From NCBI GenBank assembly GCA_942491975.1, contig CALOCY010000004.1, forward strand, positions 806,001 to 870,000: a DNA stretch of 64,000 nucleotides, given 5' to 3'. The notes under the pieces are model-generated. The model saw only the letters and a program-made list of their open reading frames with translations, ran no database searches and was not told the DNA's origin. The position numbers and the translations under genes were made by a program. Each line of letters opens with the position of its first letter. The stretch's first letter is position 1. This document shows, piece by piece, positions 24,764-34,304 of this stretch. This DNA comes from CALOCY01 sp942491975 (GTDB taxonomy: Bacteria > Bacteroidota > Bacteroidia > Bacteroidales > Prolixibacteraceae).

Positions 24764-27250
24764 ATGCCGCAAATATATCCTGAAAATTTTGAATCGAAAA
24801 TAGGATTTGACAACATCAGAGAGCGCTTAAAAAAAATGTGTATTAGCGTGCTCGGAGAAGAGTGGGTTGATACGATTGCTTTTACCGATAATTATGCACA
24901 GATAGACCGTCTTACAGGGGAGACGTTGGAATTTCTTCAAATTATCAGGGATACAGGTGCAAATTTTCCTGTTGATTACTATTTTGACGTTCGGCCAGCA
25001 CTTGAAAAAGCAAGGGTTGTAGGGGTTTTTCTTGAAACTTATGACCTGTTTGACCTGAAACGTTCACTGGAATCGATACGCGGTATTGCTGCATTTTTTA
25101 AAAACCAGGATGATGAGTGCTATCCGTTTCTTCGACAACTGGCTGGAAGGATACAGGTCTTTCCCTACATCCTTGAGCGTATTGATGCAATCATAAGTAA
25201 ACATGGTTCGGTAAAAGACAGTGCCTCTTCCGAACTGGGAACGATCCGCAAAAACATAATCTCGAAACAATCATCGGTATCCAAACGGATGCAGCAAATT
25301 CTTCGTAAAGCAGTAAATGAAGGTATCATAGAACAGGATGCCAATGTTGCTATACGTGACGGCCGGCCGGTAATCCCTGTCCCCGCGGCGAGTAAGCGCA
25401 GGTTGGGCGGGATTATACACGACGAATCGGCAACCGGGAAAACGGCATTTATCGAACCCGCTGAAATTGTTGAGGTGAACAATGAAATCAGGGAGCTGGA
25501 ATATGCCGAAAAGCGTGAAATAGTAAAAATTCTTACCTCTTTTACAGATGATATCCGTCCTTACATTGATGACATGGTCAATGCATATGAGTTGTTGGGG
25601 AATTTTGATTTTATCCGGGCAAAAGCGTTGTTTGCAAATGATGTGGAAGGGTTAAAACCGGACATTAAAGATGAATGTATGTTGCAATGGCAGCAGGCTA
25701 AACACCCACTGCTGTTGCTGGCATTGCGTAAAGAGAAACGAAAAATTATCCCGCTTGACATCAGTCTGTTGGGAGAAAACAGGATACTTCTTATATCGGG
25801 GCCTAATGCGGGAGGAAAATCGGTGTGTTTAAAAACGGTAGGACTGCTTCAATATATGCTTCAATGCGGTTTGTTGGTGCCTGTTGGCGAAGAGTCGGCA
25901 ATGGGGATCTTCGGGCAACTTTTTATCGATATCGGTGATGAGCAATCCATCGAAAACGATTTGAGTACCTACAGCTCTCATTTGCTCAACATGAAGCACT
26001 GTGTGAAGTACAGCAATGAACGTACCCTTGTTCTGATTGACGAATTTGGAACGGGAACAGAACCGATGATTGGGGGTGCTATTGCCGAAGCTATCCTTAA
26101 CCGGTTGAATGCGCAATCCACATTTGGTGTAATTACAACACACTATACCAACCTGAAACATTTTGCTTCGTCAGCCCGGGGAATTATAAACGGGGCAATG
26201 CTCTATGATTCACATAAAATGGAGCCGTTATTTCAGTTACAAATAGGAAAGCCGGGAAGCTCATTTGCCTTTGAAATTGCCCGAAAAATAGGCCTCTCAG
26301 AGGAGATTCTACAGGAAGCATCCGAGAAAGTGGGGAAAGACCACATCCATTTTGATAAACACCTGAAAGATATTGTACGGGACAAACGCTATTGGGAATC
26401 TAAGCGAAAAAAAATCCGGCAGGCCGAGAAAAAACTGGATGAGCTGATTGTCAACTATCAAAAAGACCTGGAAGAGGCCGGCCGGATGCGTAAAGATATA
26501 CTTGAAAAAGCCAAAGAAGAAGCCGGGTCAATGCTTTCGGAAGCCAACCGGAAAATAGAAAACACCATCTTTAAAATAAAAGAGGCGCAGGCAGAAAAAG
26601 AGCGTACACGAAATGCCAGAAAAGAGTTAGAAACATTCAAAAAAGAGCACAACGAAGGTGTCATTGAAGAGGAAAAACGCATTGCCCGAAAAATTGATAA
26701 AATAAAAGAGCGCGAAAAGCAACGTGCCAGGGAAAAAGGCGAAGGGGCCAAAACGGTGCAACCGGCGCAAAAGCCGCTTGAAGAATTTAATGTGGGCGAT
26801 AAGGTTAAATTGGCAGGTCAGGACACTATTGGAGAGGTGATGGAAGTGGGAGAAAAAAACGTTGTGGTGGCTTTGGGGCACCTGATATCGTCGGTAGAAC
26901 GAAAACGGCTGGAGCATGTAAGCAACAACGAGGCACGGAAAAAAGGGAAGCAGGGCAATAAAACCATGGCAAAGGTCAACGAACAGCTATCGTCAAAACG
27001 ACTAAAATTTAAAGCGGAACTTGATGTGCGCGGGTTAAGGGTAGGTGAAGCCCTGCAAAAAGTACAGGAGTTTATCGATAATGCCATCATGCTGAATGTG
27101 ACCGAAGTAAAAATATTGCACGGAACAGGCAATGGTATATTGCGACAAACCATCCGTGAATTCCTGAAAACAGAACCGGTTGTGAAAAGGCTGCGCGATG
27201 AACATGTGCAGTTTGGGGGAACAGGGATAACCATTGTTACGTTGGACTAA
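24764..27250 (+). CDS. mutS2: MutS2 family ATPase/Smr endonuclease
   Basis: The 828-residue protein has the MutS core without the mismatch-recognition domain. The ATPase has Walker A GPNAGGKS (residues 346-353) and Walker B TLVLIDEFGTGTEP. A long Lys/Glu-rich coiled coil follows (about 520-660), then a KOW-like segment (FNVGDKVKLAGQDTIGEVMEV) and the C-terminal Smr nuclease domain (about 745-828) with LDVRGLRVGEALQKVQEFID and the catalytic-loop motif HGTGNG. MutS2 limits recombination in some bacteria and rescues collided ribosomes in others. The start is set by the promoter box. Confidence 0.94.
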   Translation: MPQIYPENFESKIGFDNIRERLKKMCISVLGEEWVDTIAFTDNYAQIDRLTGETLEFLQIIRDTGANFPVDYYFDVRPALEKARVVGVFLETYDLFDLKRSLESIRGIAAFFKNQDDECYPFLRQLAGRIQVFPYILERIDAIISKHGSVKDSASSELGTIRKNIISKQSSVSKRMQQILRKAVNEGIIEQDANVAIRDGRPVIPVPAASKRRLGGIIHDESATGKTAFIEPAEIVEVNNEIRELEYAEKREIVKILTSFTDDIRPYIDDMVNAYELLGNFDFIRAKALFANDVEGLKPDIKDECMLQWQQAKHPLLLLALRKEKRKIIPLDISLLGENRILLISGPNAGGKSVCLKTVGLLQYMLQCGLLVPVGEESAMGIFGQLFIDIGDEQSIENDLSTYSSHLLNMKHCVKYSNERTLVLIDEFGTGTEPMIGGAIAEAILNRLNAQSTFGVITTHYTNLKHFASSARGIINGAMLYDSHKMEPLFQLQIGKPGSSFAFEIARKIGLSEEILQEASEKVGKDHIHFDKHLKDIVRDKRYWESKRKKIRQAEKKLDELIVNYQKDLEEAGRMRKDILEKAKEEAGSMLSEANRKIENTIFKIKEAQAEKERTRNARKELETFKKEHNEGVIEEEKRIARKIDKIKEREKQRAREKGEGAKTVQPAQKPLEEFNVGDKVKLAGQDTIGEVMEVGEKNVVVALGHLISSVERKRLEHVSNNEARKKGKQGNKTMAKVNEQLSSKRLKFKAELDVRGLRVGEALQKVQEFIDNAIMLNVTEVKILHGTGNGILRQTIREFLKTEPVVKRLRDEHVQFGGTGITIVTLD

Positions 27251-27328
27251 AGTGCTTATTGTATTATAATGCGGGGTTCGTTACCTTTATAGCCGGAATC
27301 TATAACCTTACTAAATAATAAAGATATC

Positions 27329-29425
27329 ATGAGAAAATTAGTTGTATTTGCCATTGCTGCCTGCCTGGCACTCGGAGCATGTGAAAACAGAGGTGGGGAT
27401 GGAAAAAGGATGGCATCGAATTATCAGCCGGGGGATGTCCGGTTGGAATCGGATATAATGACGCCTGAGGTATTGTGGGCATTTGGCAGGATCGGAGGGG
27501 TAGAGGTGGACCCTGACGGGAAAAAAGTCCTTTATACGGTAACATATTACAATAGTGAAGAGAACAAATCGTATCGCGACTTATATATGGTTGCAGTTGA
27601 CGGGGGAGAACCTGTACAACTGACCGATACCCCGGAAAAAGAGTCCTCGGCATTGTGGCGGCCCGATGGGAAAAAGATCGGCTTCTTATCGTCCAAAAGC
27701 GGGGATGTCCAGCTGTGGGAGATGAACCCTGATGGAACTAAAAAACATCAGGTTACAACTATTGAAGGGGGAATAACGGGGTTTAAGTACGCTCCTGACC
27801 AAAGTAAGATTTTTTATACCAAAGAACTGAAGCTGGATCAAACCGCAAATGATTTGCACAAAGACCTTCCCAAAGCCAATGCACGTATTGAGAATGATTT
27901 GATGTACCGTCACTGGGACGACTGGCACGATTACAAATACAGCCATATTTTTGTGGCCGGTTACACCGATGGAAAAGTGGGTGAAGGGAAAGACATCATG
28001 GAGGGGGAGAAATTTGATTCGCCCATGAACCCGTTTGGCGGTCTGGAACAAATTAACTGGAGCCCTGACGGAAAATTGGTGGCCTATACCTGCAAGAAAA
28101 AATCGGGCAGGGAATATACTGTATCGACCAACTCGGAGGTATACATCTATAATACGGAATCCGGTGAAACCCAAAATCTTACCAAAGGGATGATGGGCTA
28201 TGATATGGCACCTGTCTTCTCACCTGACGGCCGTTACCTGGCATGGGAGAGCATGGAGAGGGATGGCTATGAAGCTGATCAGATCCGTCTGTTTATTATG
28301 GATTTAGAGACCGGGGAGAAAACAAACTATTCGAAGAACTGGGAACAGAATGCAGGGCACCTGACCTGGAGTGCAGACAGTAAATCAATATGGTTTATCA
28401 GTGATCATCATGGAACGAAAGAGATTTATCAGCTCATATTAGCTGATGGGGGCATCAAAAAAATTACCGAAGGGGTACACAACTACCAAACAGTAGCACC
28501 TGCGGGTGAATACCTGGTAGCACAAAAAGTTTCGATGTCGCAACCTGCCGAGGTTTACCGCATTGATCCTGCTACCGGTAAAGATGAGCCGTTAACCAAA
28601 CTAAATAAGGGCCTGCTCGATCAGCTTGCCTTTGGAAAAGTTGAAAAGCGCTGGATAAAAACCACCGACAATAAAGATATGCTGACATGGGTGATCTATC
28701 CTCCCCATTTTGATCCGAATAAAAAATACCCGGCACTGCTCTATTGCCAGGGAGGGCCGCAATCCATGGTAAGCCAGTTCTGGAGCTACCGTTGGAACTT
28801 TCAGATGATGGCTGCCAACGATTATATTATTGTAGCCCCTAACCGTCGCGGATTGCCCGGGTTTGGTATGGAGTGGCTGGAGCAAATCAGTACCGATTAT
28901 GGCGGTCAGAATATCAGGGACTACCTGAGTGCCATTGATGAAGTGGCCAAAGAGCCATACGTTGACGAAGAGCATCTGGGGGCGATAGGTGCAAGCTATG
29001 GTGGTTTCTCGGTATTCTACCTGGCCGGGCACCACAACAAACGCTTTAAGGCATTTATTTCCCACTGTGGCATCTTCAACCAGGAAGCCATGTATTCGAC
29101 AACCGAAGAAATGTGGTTTGTTGATTGGGATCAGGGAGGTGCATACTGGGATAAATCGAACAAGGTTGCCCAGCGTTCGTTCTCGTTCTCACCACACAAC
29201 TTTGTGCAAAAATGGGATACCCCGATTATGGTGATTCACGGAGGCAAAGATTTCCGTATCCCCTATACCCAGGGCATGGCAGCATACAACTCTGCAGTGT
29301 TAAGAGGTGTTCCTGCCCGTTTCCTCTTCTTTCCGGAAGAGAGCCACTGGGTGTTGAGTGCCCAGAATGGGATTCTCTGGCAACGTGAATTTTTTGGGTG
29401 GCTGGACCAGTGGTTAAAAGAATAA
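27329..29425 (+). CDS. S9 family (prolyl oligopeptidase/DPP-IV-like) lipoprotein peptidase
   Basis: This 698-residue protein has a lipoprotein signal with lipobox LGAC (Cys19). A WD40-like beta-propeller part follows (residues about 40-420; repeated SPDGKLVAYT- and SPDGRYLAWE-type strands), then an alpha/beta hydrolase domain. The catalytic triad can be read: Ser556 in GASYGGFS, Asp641 in HGGKDFRIP and His673 in EESHWV. Such enzymes remove short peptides from N-termini or cleave oligopeptides in the periplasm. A TACCTTTA promoter-like box lies about 45 bp upstream in ttcgttaccttta. Confidence 0.93.
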   Translation: MRKLVVFAIAACLALGACENRGGDGKRMASNYQPGDVRLESDIMTPEVLWAFGRIGGVEVDPDGKKVLYTVTYYNSEENKSYRDLYMVAVDGGEPVQLTDTPEKESSALWRPDGKKIGFLSSKSGDVQLWEMNPDGTKKHQVTTIEGGITGFKYAPDQSKIFYTKELKLDQTANDLHKDLPKANARIENDLMYRHWDDWHDYKYSHIFVAGYTDGKVGEGKDIMEGEKFDSPMNPFGGLEQINWSPDGKLVAYTCKKKSGREYTVSTNSEVYIYNTESGETQNLTKGMMGYDMAPVFSPDGRYLAWESMERDGYEADQIRLFIMDLETGEKTNYSKNWEQNAGHLTWSADSKSIWFISDHHGTKEIYQLILADGGIKKITEGVHNYQTVAPAGEYLVAQKVSMSQPAEVYRIDPATGKDEPLTKLNKGLLDQLAFGKVEKRWIKTTDNKDMLTWVIYPPHFDPNKKYPALLYCQGGPQSMVSQFWSYRWNFQMMAANDYIIVAPNRRGLPGFGMEWLEQISTDYGGQNIRDYLSAIDEVAKEPYVDEEHLGAIGASYGGFSVFYLAGHHNKRFKAFISHCGIFNQEAMYSTTEEMWFVDWDQGGAYWDKSNKVAQRSFSFSPHNFVQKWDTPIMVIHGGKDFRIPYTQGMAAYNSAVLRGVPARFLFFPEESHWVLSAQNGILWQREFFGWLDQWLKE

Positions 29426-29457
29426 AGTGAGATATAAATCTTAGAGCATAAATAGAA

Positions 29458-30555
29458 GTGAAAAAACGAATAGTTTTATTATATACAATACTTGCTTCTT
29501 GTTGTTTGCAGGTCTTGGGCGAAGAACACGATTCGGATAAACAGGATATTATTGACGGACCTCCTGTTACCCGGAGTGAAGTTATTCTTACTGCAGATAA
29601 ATTTGTAAGGGTTCGCTGGGAAATGAAAGAGGTAAACCAAACCGGCACTACCTGTGATGGAAATTTTAAAAGCGATTATCCCGCAGGGCCCAGGATAGGG
29701 ATGGGGTATATGTGGAATGGCTGGGATGATACAGATGATTTCTTAAAAAAAATTACTGCAGGATATGGTACCGGAACGGGAGGAAATGGGGCATACAATG
29801 ATTATCCTAAAAGTTGTGTCACAGGAACTTCCTGTACAGGATTTGTTTCCAGGGCATGGCATTTGAATCGGAAATACACGTTGGATTACCCTCAATATCC
29901 TCATATTAAAGAACAATTTCATAAGATTACTCAGGATATTGCCGGAGTAAGTTTTTGGGGGCCTGAGACAGATAAATTAAAAAAAGGGGATGCTTTTATT
30001 AATAGTGCACATATTATCTTATTTGTATATGAGACAAGAGATGGGGCAGCTATGGTAATGGATTCTGATCTTGATGGTGTTAAGTTTAGAAAAATGTCAT
30101 GGAGGAAGTTAGGGATATACCAATATAAAGCAATACGCTACAATAATATCAAGGAGGTTAGCAATCCTCCGGGAACAATTGCTGAACCTGTTCCGGTTAG
30201 TTCAGATGATTTTCCTGTTTCGCTGCATAACAATACACGGGATTTTGTATCAATGGAATTTGATAAATACTCTGTTGATCCCACTATCAACGAACAAGGA
30301 CCGGAAGTTATTTACAAATTGCAGATGAAATCAAAGAAAAAAATTGCGATATGTATTGATGAATTTTTGGATGAAAATATCAACAATAATATTTATTTAT
30401 TAAAATCACTAAAAAAGGACAGTACACACTTTGCTTCAGATTGTGTTGCAAGAGGGGATTCCTTAATCGAACAGGAATTAGATGCCGGCACTTATTATAT
30501 TGTTGTTGACTCAGGCGAAGATCAGCCGGGAGAATATAAGCTTACTATAAAATAG
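29458..30555 (+). CDS. Secreted NlpC/P60-like cysteine hydrolase with C-terminal PPC-like domain
   Basis: The 365-residue protein begins at GTG 29458, which gives a good signal peptide (KKRIVLLYTILASCCLQVLG); no ATG gives one. Residues about 70-220 look like an NlpC/P60-type fold: a GMGYMWNGWD entry, Cys126 in GTSCTGFVSRAW and His185 in GDAFINSAHIILF, the spacing expected for a Cys/His pair. The last ~100 residues, ending in LDAGTYYIVVDSGEDQPGEYKLTIK-type strands, resemble a bacterial pre-peptidase C-terminal domain. It may cut peptidoglycan or another amide substrate outside the cell. It lies 32 bp after the S9 peptidase. The fold call is from motif pattern only. Confidence 0.6.
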   Translation: MKKRIVLLYTILASCCLQVLGEEHDSDKQDIIDGPPVTRSEVILTADKFVRVRWEMKEVNQTGTTCDGNFKSDYPAGPRIGMGYMWNGWDDTDDFLKKITAGYGTGTGGNGAYNDYPKSCVTGTSCTGFVSRAWHLNRKYTLDYPQYPHIKEQFHKITQDIAGVSFWGPETDKLKKGDAFINSAHIILFVYETRDGAAMVMDSDLDGVKFRKMSWRKLGIYQYKAIRYNNIKEVSNPPGTIAEPVPVSSDDFPVSLHNNTRDFVSMEFDKYSVDPTINEQGPEVIYKLQMKSKKKIAICIDEFLDENINNNIYLLKSLKKDSTHFASDCVARGDSLIEQELDAGTYYIVVDSGEDQPGEYKLTIK

Positions 30556-30611
30556 CTGATAAACAATACGCTTATCTGATAAAAACACCATTGATCGTTC
30601 ATTAACTTTGT

Positions 30612-30847
30612 CAATCTTTGATTCCGCTCACCTTTAGATTTGCACAACAGCAACAAATGTCTGTGCCTGGGCGAATGCAACAAAACCAACATCCCGCGTT
30701 GTCAAATAAATTATTTTGCGATAATATTATGGCACAGATGAGGGCCTCTGCCAGCTCGTAGGTTTGCATGCCGCGTACGGTTGAAACAGCGTTGAAGATC
30801 AAAGATGAAACCAAAGCAGCCATTTCATTGCGAAGTGGCTGTTTTTT
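30612..30847 (+). ncRNA. Candidate structured noncoding RNA (~190 nt plus terminator)
   Basis: The region between 30556 and 30967 has no convincing gene but shows RNA-like order. A -7 box TAACTTTG lies at 30603-30610. A 9-bp closing stem pairs atctttgat (30614-30622) with atcaaagat (30798-30806). Inside it an 8-bp stem pairs tctgtgcc (30660-30667) with ggcacaga (30731-30738). A side hairpin atttg...caaat lies on the 5' side, and ccgcgtacgg on the 3' side. A strong intrinsic terminator follows at once. The size (about 193 nt between stem ends) is in the range of 6S RNA, but I could not match a 6S consensus. A minus-strand frame here (30611-30898) is treated as chance. Confidence 0.4.
30817..30847 (+). 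terminator. Intrinsic terminator of the candidate RNA
   Basis: The stem cagccatttc/gaagtggctg (30817-30826, 30832-30841; one G-U pair) is followed by six T. No coding sequence on the plus strand ends nearby, which supports a noncoding transcript. Confidence 0.75.
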
Positions 30848-30967
30848 ATGCCATTTTCTTATCTTTACGAATGACAATGAGAAATAGACAGTGAACAATT
30901 AAAAGTTATCAAATCATAAAATCTAAACAGTTTCTCAATACTAACTACTCAATACTCTGTACTAAAA

Positions 30968-31657
30968 ATGAACGAAACCCAAAAACGAAAGCTGATTCTT
31001 GAATTTTTAAAGGAAAAATCAGAATTGAAACAACAGGTGTACGATGCGACTGTTGAAATTTTTGACACCTTGAAAAAATTATTAAAGGAAATTAGCCGCG
31101 AATATAACCAGCAACTAAAAGGGACTGTGAAACCCGGCGTATATTTGCAATACCGCGAACGGGGGCCTTTTGAAGTGGAACTGAAAATAGCCGGCGACTT
31201 GCTTATATTCAGCCTGCACTCCAATATTTTTGAGTTTGACCGCGAACACCCGGTATGGAAAACCAAATACATACAGGAAAATGAAGACAACACCTTTTCG
31301 GGGATGATTTGTGTGTACAACTTTTTGGCAGATTCTTTTAAGTACAACCGGTTACAGGATTTGGGCTACCTGATTGGACGCATCTTTATCAACCGTGAAA
31401 AGCACTTCATGATCGAAGGAAAGCGTCAGAAAGAGTCAGACAATTTTGCAGGTTTTTCAACGGTTAAGCTGGGTAAAACACAATTGAGACAGATATTGGA
31501 GAATGCCATTGTGTATACCCTTCAATTTGATCTGCTGGCACCTCCGTACGATGATGTTAAAATTGCTTCGGTCGATCAAATGCAGGAGAAAATCAGTCAC
31601 TCTAAAATACAAACCGGCAAACGCGTGGGGTTTAAGTTTAATGCGGATGATGTTTAA
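30968..31657 (+). CDS. Hypothetical cytosolic protein, 229 residues
   Basis: I do not recognise a named family. The first ~50 residues are a charged helix (KRKLILEFLKEKSELKQQVYDATVEIFDTLKKLLKE). The rest is mixed alpha/beta with KPGVYLQYRERGPFEVELKIAGDLLIF and SGMICVYNFLADSFKYNRLQDLGYLIGRIFINREKHF, which look like strands and helices of a compact fold. There is no signal peptide, membrane helix or metal motif. It ends 44 bp before the pepT start. Coding is supported by length and sensible composition. Function unknown. Confidence 0.65.
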   Translation: MNETQKRKLILEFLKEKSELKQQVYDATVEIFDTLKKLLKEISREYNQQLKGTVKPGVYLQYRERGPFEVELKIAGDLLIFSLHSNIFEFDREHPVWKTKYIQENEDNTFSGMICVYNFLADSFKYNRLQDLGYLIGRIFINREKHFMIEGKRQKESDNFAGFSTVKLGKTQLRQILENAIVYTLQFDLLAPPYDDVKIASVDQMQEKISHSKIQTGKRVGFKFNADDV

Positions 31658-31701
31658 TTTTGGACACAAGACACAAGTATCAGGATTCAAGACAAATATT
31701 C

Positions 31702-32928
31702 ATGGAAAAAGTTGTAGAGCGTTTTGTTCGCTATGTGAAAGAAGATACGCAGTCAGACCCAAAATCGGAGAAAATACCCAGTACTCCCGGACAACGCATA
31801 TTTGCTGAAAAACTGGCGGCTGAATTAAAGCAGGTCGGGTTGAAAGACATTGAACTGGACGGTAATGGCTACCTGATGGCCACCTTGCCGGCAAACACTG
31901 AAAAGAAAGTACCCGTTGTGGGGTTTATTGCACATGTTGATACAAGCCCTGATTTTTCGGGGAAAAATGTAACCCCGCGGTTTGTAGAAAACTATGATGG
32001 CGGGGATATTGAGCTTAATTGCAATAAAAATATTGTGCTTTCGCCCGATGATTTTCCCGAACTGAAAAACTATCTTGGGGAAACGCTGATTGTTACCGAT
32101 GGCAACACGTTGCTGGGTGCTGACGATAAAGCAGGGATCGCCGGGATTGTAACGGCAATGGAGTACCTTATTCAACGCCCGGAAATTGAGCACGGAAAAA
32201 TAAGGATTGGATTTACGCCTGATGAAGAGATTGGGCAGGGTGCCGACTATTTTGATGTTCAGCAATTTGGTGCCGATTTTGCTTATACCATTGATGGTGG
32301 CCGGTTGGGCGAACTGCAATTTGAAAATTTTAATGCCGTTCATGCCACTGTTACCTGTTACGGACGCAGTGTCCATCCCGGGTATGCCAAAAATAAGATG
32401 CGTAACTCCATGCTGATAGCCAATCGTTTCATCGGGATGCTTCCTGCCAGTGAAATACCTGAAAAAACAGGGGGGTATGAGGGCTTTTTTCACCTGATAA
32501 GCATGGCCGGGGAGATTGAAAAAACGGAATTGGAGTACATTATCCGTGATTTTGAACCGGAAAACATGGAAAAACGCAAAAAACAGGTCTTGGAAATTGT
32601 CAGGAAGCTTAATAAAGCGTATGGCGAAGAGGTTGTTACTGTAAAGATAAAACATCAGTACAACAATATGCGAGAACAGATAGAACCGGTGATGCATATA
32701 GTTGAAATAGCAAAGCAGGCAATGCTTGAAACGGGGGTAGGACCGGTGATTGTACCGGTAAGGGGAGGTACAGACGGCGCCCGCCTTTCATACATGGGGC
32801 TGCCCTGCCCGAATATTTTTGCGGGCGGACATAACTTCCACGGGAAATATGAGTATATTCCTGTAAATTCGATGAATAAAACGGTAGAAGTAATTATAAA
32901 GATCGTTGAGAATGTGGCCAAAAGCTGA
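31702..32928 (+). CDS. pepT: Peptidase T (tripeptide aminopeptidase, M20 family)
   Basis: The 408-residue zinc peptidase has the PepT hallmarks: GFIAHVDTSPDFSG with the first metal His, LLGADDKAGIAGI with the bridging Asp, FTPDEEIGQGA with the Glu pair, and RGGTDGARLSYMGLPCPNIFAGGHNFHG near the end. It removes N-terminal residues from tripeptides in the cytosol. The frame is open 14 codons upstream to a TTG at 31660, but that stretch is the dispersed intergenic word gacacaagtatcagg; ATG 31702 gives the usual MEKVVERFVRYVKE start. tilS begins 9 bp after its stop. Confidence 0.95.
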   Translation: MEKVVERFVRYVKEDTQSDPKSEKIPSTPGQRIFAEKLAAELKQVGLKDIELDGNGYLMATLPANTEKKVPVVGFIAHVDTSPDFSGKNVTPRFVENYDGGDIELNCNKNIVLSPDDFPELKNYLGETLIVTDGNTLLGADDKAGIAGIVTAMEYLIQRPEIEHGKIRIGFTPDEEIGQGADYFDVQQFGADFAYTIDGGRLGELQFENFNAVHATVTCYGRSVHPGYAKNKMRNSMLIANRFIGMLPASEIPEKTGGYEGFFHLISMAGEIEKTELEYIIRDFEPENMEKRKKQVLEIVRKLNKAYGEEVVTVKIKHQYNNMREQIEPVMHIVEIAKQAMLETGVGPVIVPVRGGTDGARLSYMGLPCPNIFAGGHNFHGKYEYIPVNSMNKTVEVIIKIVENVAKS

Positions 32929-32937
32929 TCAAAAACA

Positions 32938-34284
32938 ATGCTTGAAAAATTTCAGAAATATATAGAAGAAGAGAACCTGGCTGGTTATGGCGATCGTCTG
33001 TTGGTGGCTGTGAGCGGGGGAGCCGATTCGGTTGTATTGGCTGATCTGTTGGATAAGATTGGAATTGATTTTGGCATTGCCCACTGCAATTTTCAGTTGC
33101 GCGGGGAAGAGTCGGATGGTGATGAGTTTTTTGTGAGGGTTCTTGCCGGAAAATACGGCAAACCATTTTACCGGACAGGTTTCAATACGCGTGAAGTAGC
33201 TGCTGAAGAGGGGATTTCCATTGAGATGGCTGCCCGTAATTTACGGTATCGTTGGTTTGAACAGATCAGGGTAGAGGAGGGGTACACGGCAATAGCTGTA
33301 GCACACCACCGCGATGATGTATTGGAAACAGCTATACTCAATTTGTTGAGAGGGACCGGTATTCGCGGATTAAGCGGCATAAAAAACAGGTCGGGAAATG
33401 TGATCCGCCCTTTGTTGTTCGCTTCGCGCAAAGCAGTTGTTCAATATGCGTTAACCCGTCAACTGGCTTACAGGGAAGACTCCAGCAATACTGACACCTC
33501 AATTATTCGAAATAAAATCAGGCACGACATATTTTCGCTTTTTGAGCAAATCAACCCTTCGTTTCGAAAAAGTATGGCCACTACTATCCGGCACCTGAAT
33601 GAGGTGGAGCAGGTTTTTCTAAAAGAGACGGAGTGTGCCCGTGAAGTGTTTTGCCAGGCAACCGATGAAGGGGTGAATATATCCATTGAGCGGCTGAAGA
33701 GTTATCAGCCGGTTTCAACGTACCTGTTTGAAGCACTGCGTCCGTATGGGTTTAACCCGGCTGTGGTTGACGAAATGGTTGCACATCTTAACGGGGAGTC
33801 GGGTAAAATATACTATTCACATACCCATCGGGCAGTAAAAGACCGCAACCGGCTGATTGTTTTGAGACGGGATGAAGCGGAAAAACCCCATTACTACTAT
33901 ATTGATGAAGGGAGTGATCAGGTTGCTGATCCCCTGCCTTTAAAAATAAGTGTAGTTAACCGGACTGCCGATTTCAAGATCCCTGCCGATCCGATGATTG
34001 CCTGTATCGACTATGACAAGGTTTCATTTCCGTTGATTGTACGAAAGTGGGAGCAGGGGGAGTATTTTCGTCCGCTGGGCATGCAGGGCTACAAAAAACT
34101 AAGTGATTTTTTCATTGATGAAAAGCTTTCCATTCCCGAGAAAGAGAAAACATGGATACTTTCTAACGGTAAGCAGGTGGTATGGGTGATTGGCAGGCGG
34201 CTTGACGACCGTTATAAAATTACGGATACTACCAAAAAAATAGTGATTGTTGAGAAACAATTGGCAATGAACAGTGAACAGTGA
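32938..34284 (+). CDS. tilS: tRNA(Ile)-lysidine synthase
   Basis: The 448-residue protein has the PP-loop ATP-binding motif SGGADS at residues 26-31. Family segments HCNFQLRGEESDGDEFFV, EMAARNLRYRWFE, and AVAHHRDDVLETAILNLLRGTGIRGLSG follow. The C-terminal TilS domain begins around residue 360 (VRKWEQGEYFRPLGMQGYKKLSDFFIDEK). TilS modifies the wobble cytidine of the AUA-reading isoleucine tRNA to lysidine and is essential. It is 9 bp from pepT and probably co-transcribed. Confidence 0.96.
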   Translation: MLEKFQKYIEEENLAGYGDRLLVAVSGGADSVVLADLLDKIGIDFGIAHCNFQLRGEESDGDEFFVRVLAGKYGKPFYRTGFNTREVAAEEGISIEMAARNLRYRWFEQIRVEEGYTAIAVAHHRDDVLETAILNLLRGTGIRGLSGIKNRSGNVIRPLLFASRKAVVQYALTRQLAYREDSSNTDTSIIRNKIRHDIFSLFEQINPSFRKSMATTIRHLNEVEQVFLKETECAREVFCQATDEGVNISIERLKSYQPVSTYLFEALRPYGFNPAVVDEMVAHLNGESGKIYYSHTHRAVKDRNRLIVLRRDEAEKPHYYYIDEGSDQVADPLPLKISVVNRTADFKIPADPMIACIDYDKVSFPLIVRKWEQGEYFRPLGMQGYKKLSDFFIDEKLSIPEKEKTWILSNGKQVVWVIGRRLDDRYKITDTTKKIVIVEKQLAMNSEQ

Positions 34285-34304
34285 ACAATTTTCACATCAC
34301 CCAT

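Noticed and set aside
30612..30806. Naming the candidate RNA as 6S RNA
   Set aside because: Size and closing stem fit, but no consensus positions could be matched by eye, so only 'structured RNA' is claimed.
30611..30898. Minus-strand open frame of 95 codons with clustered Cys
   Set aside because: It has no recognisable family or proper start context, and it is antisense to a region with strong RNA-like structure and a terminator.
31660..31701. Upstream TTG start for peptidase T
   Set aside because: The extra 14 codons consist of a dispersed intergenic word; ATG 31702 fits the family start.
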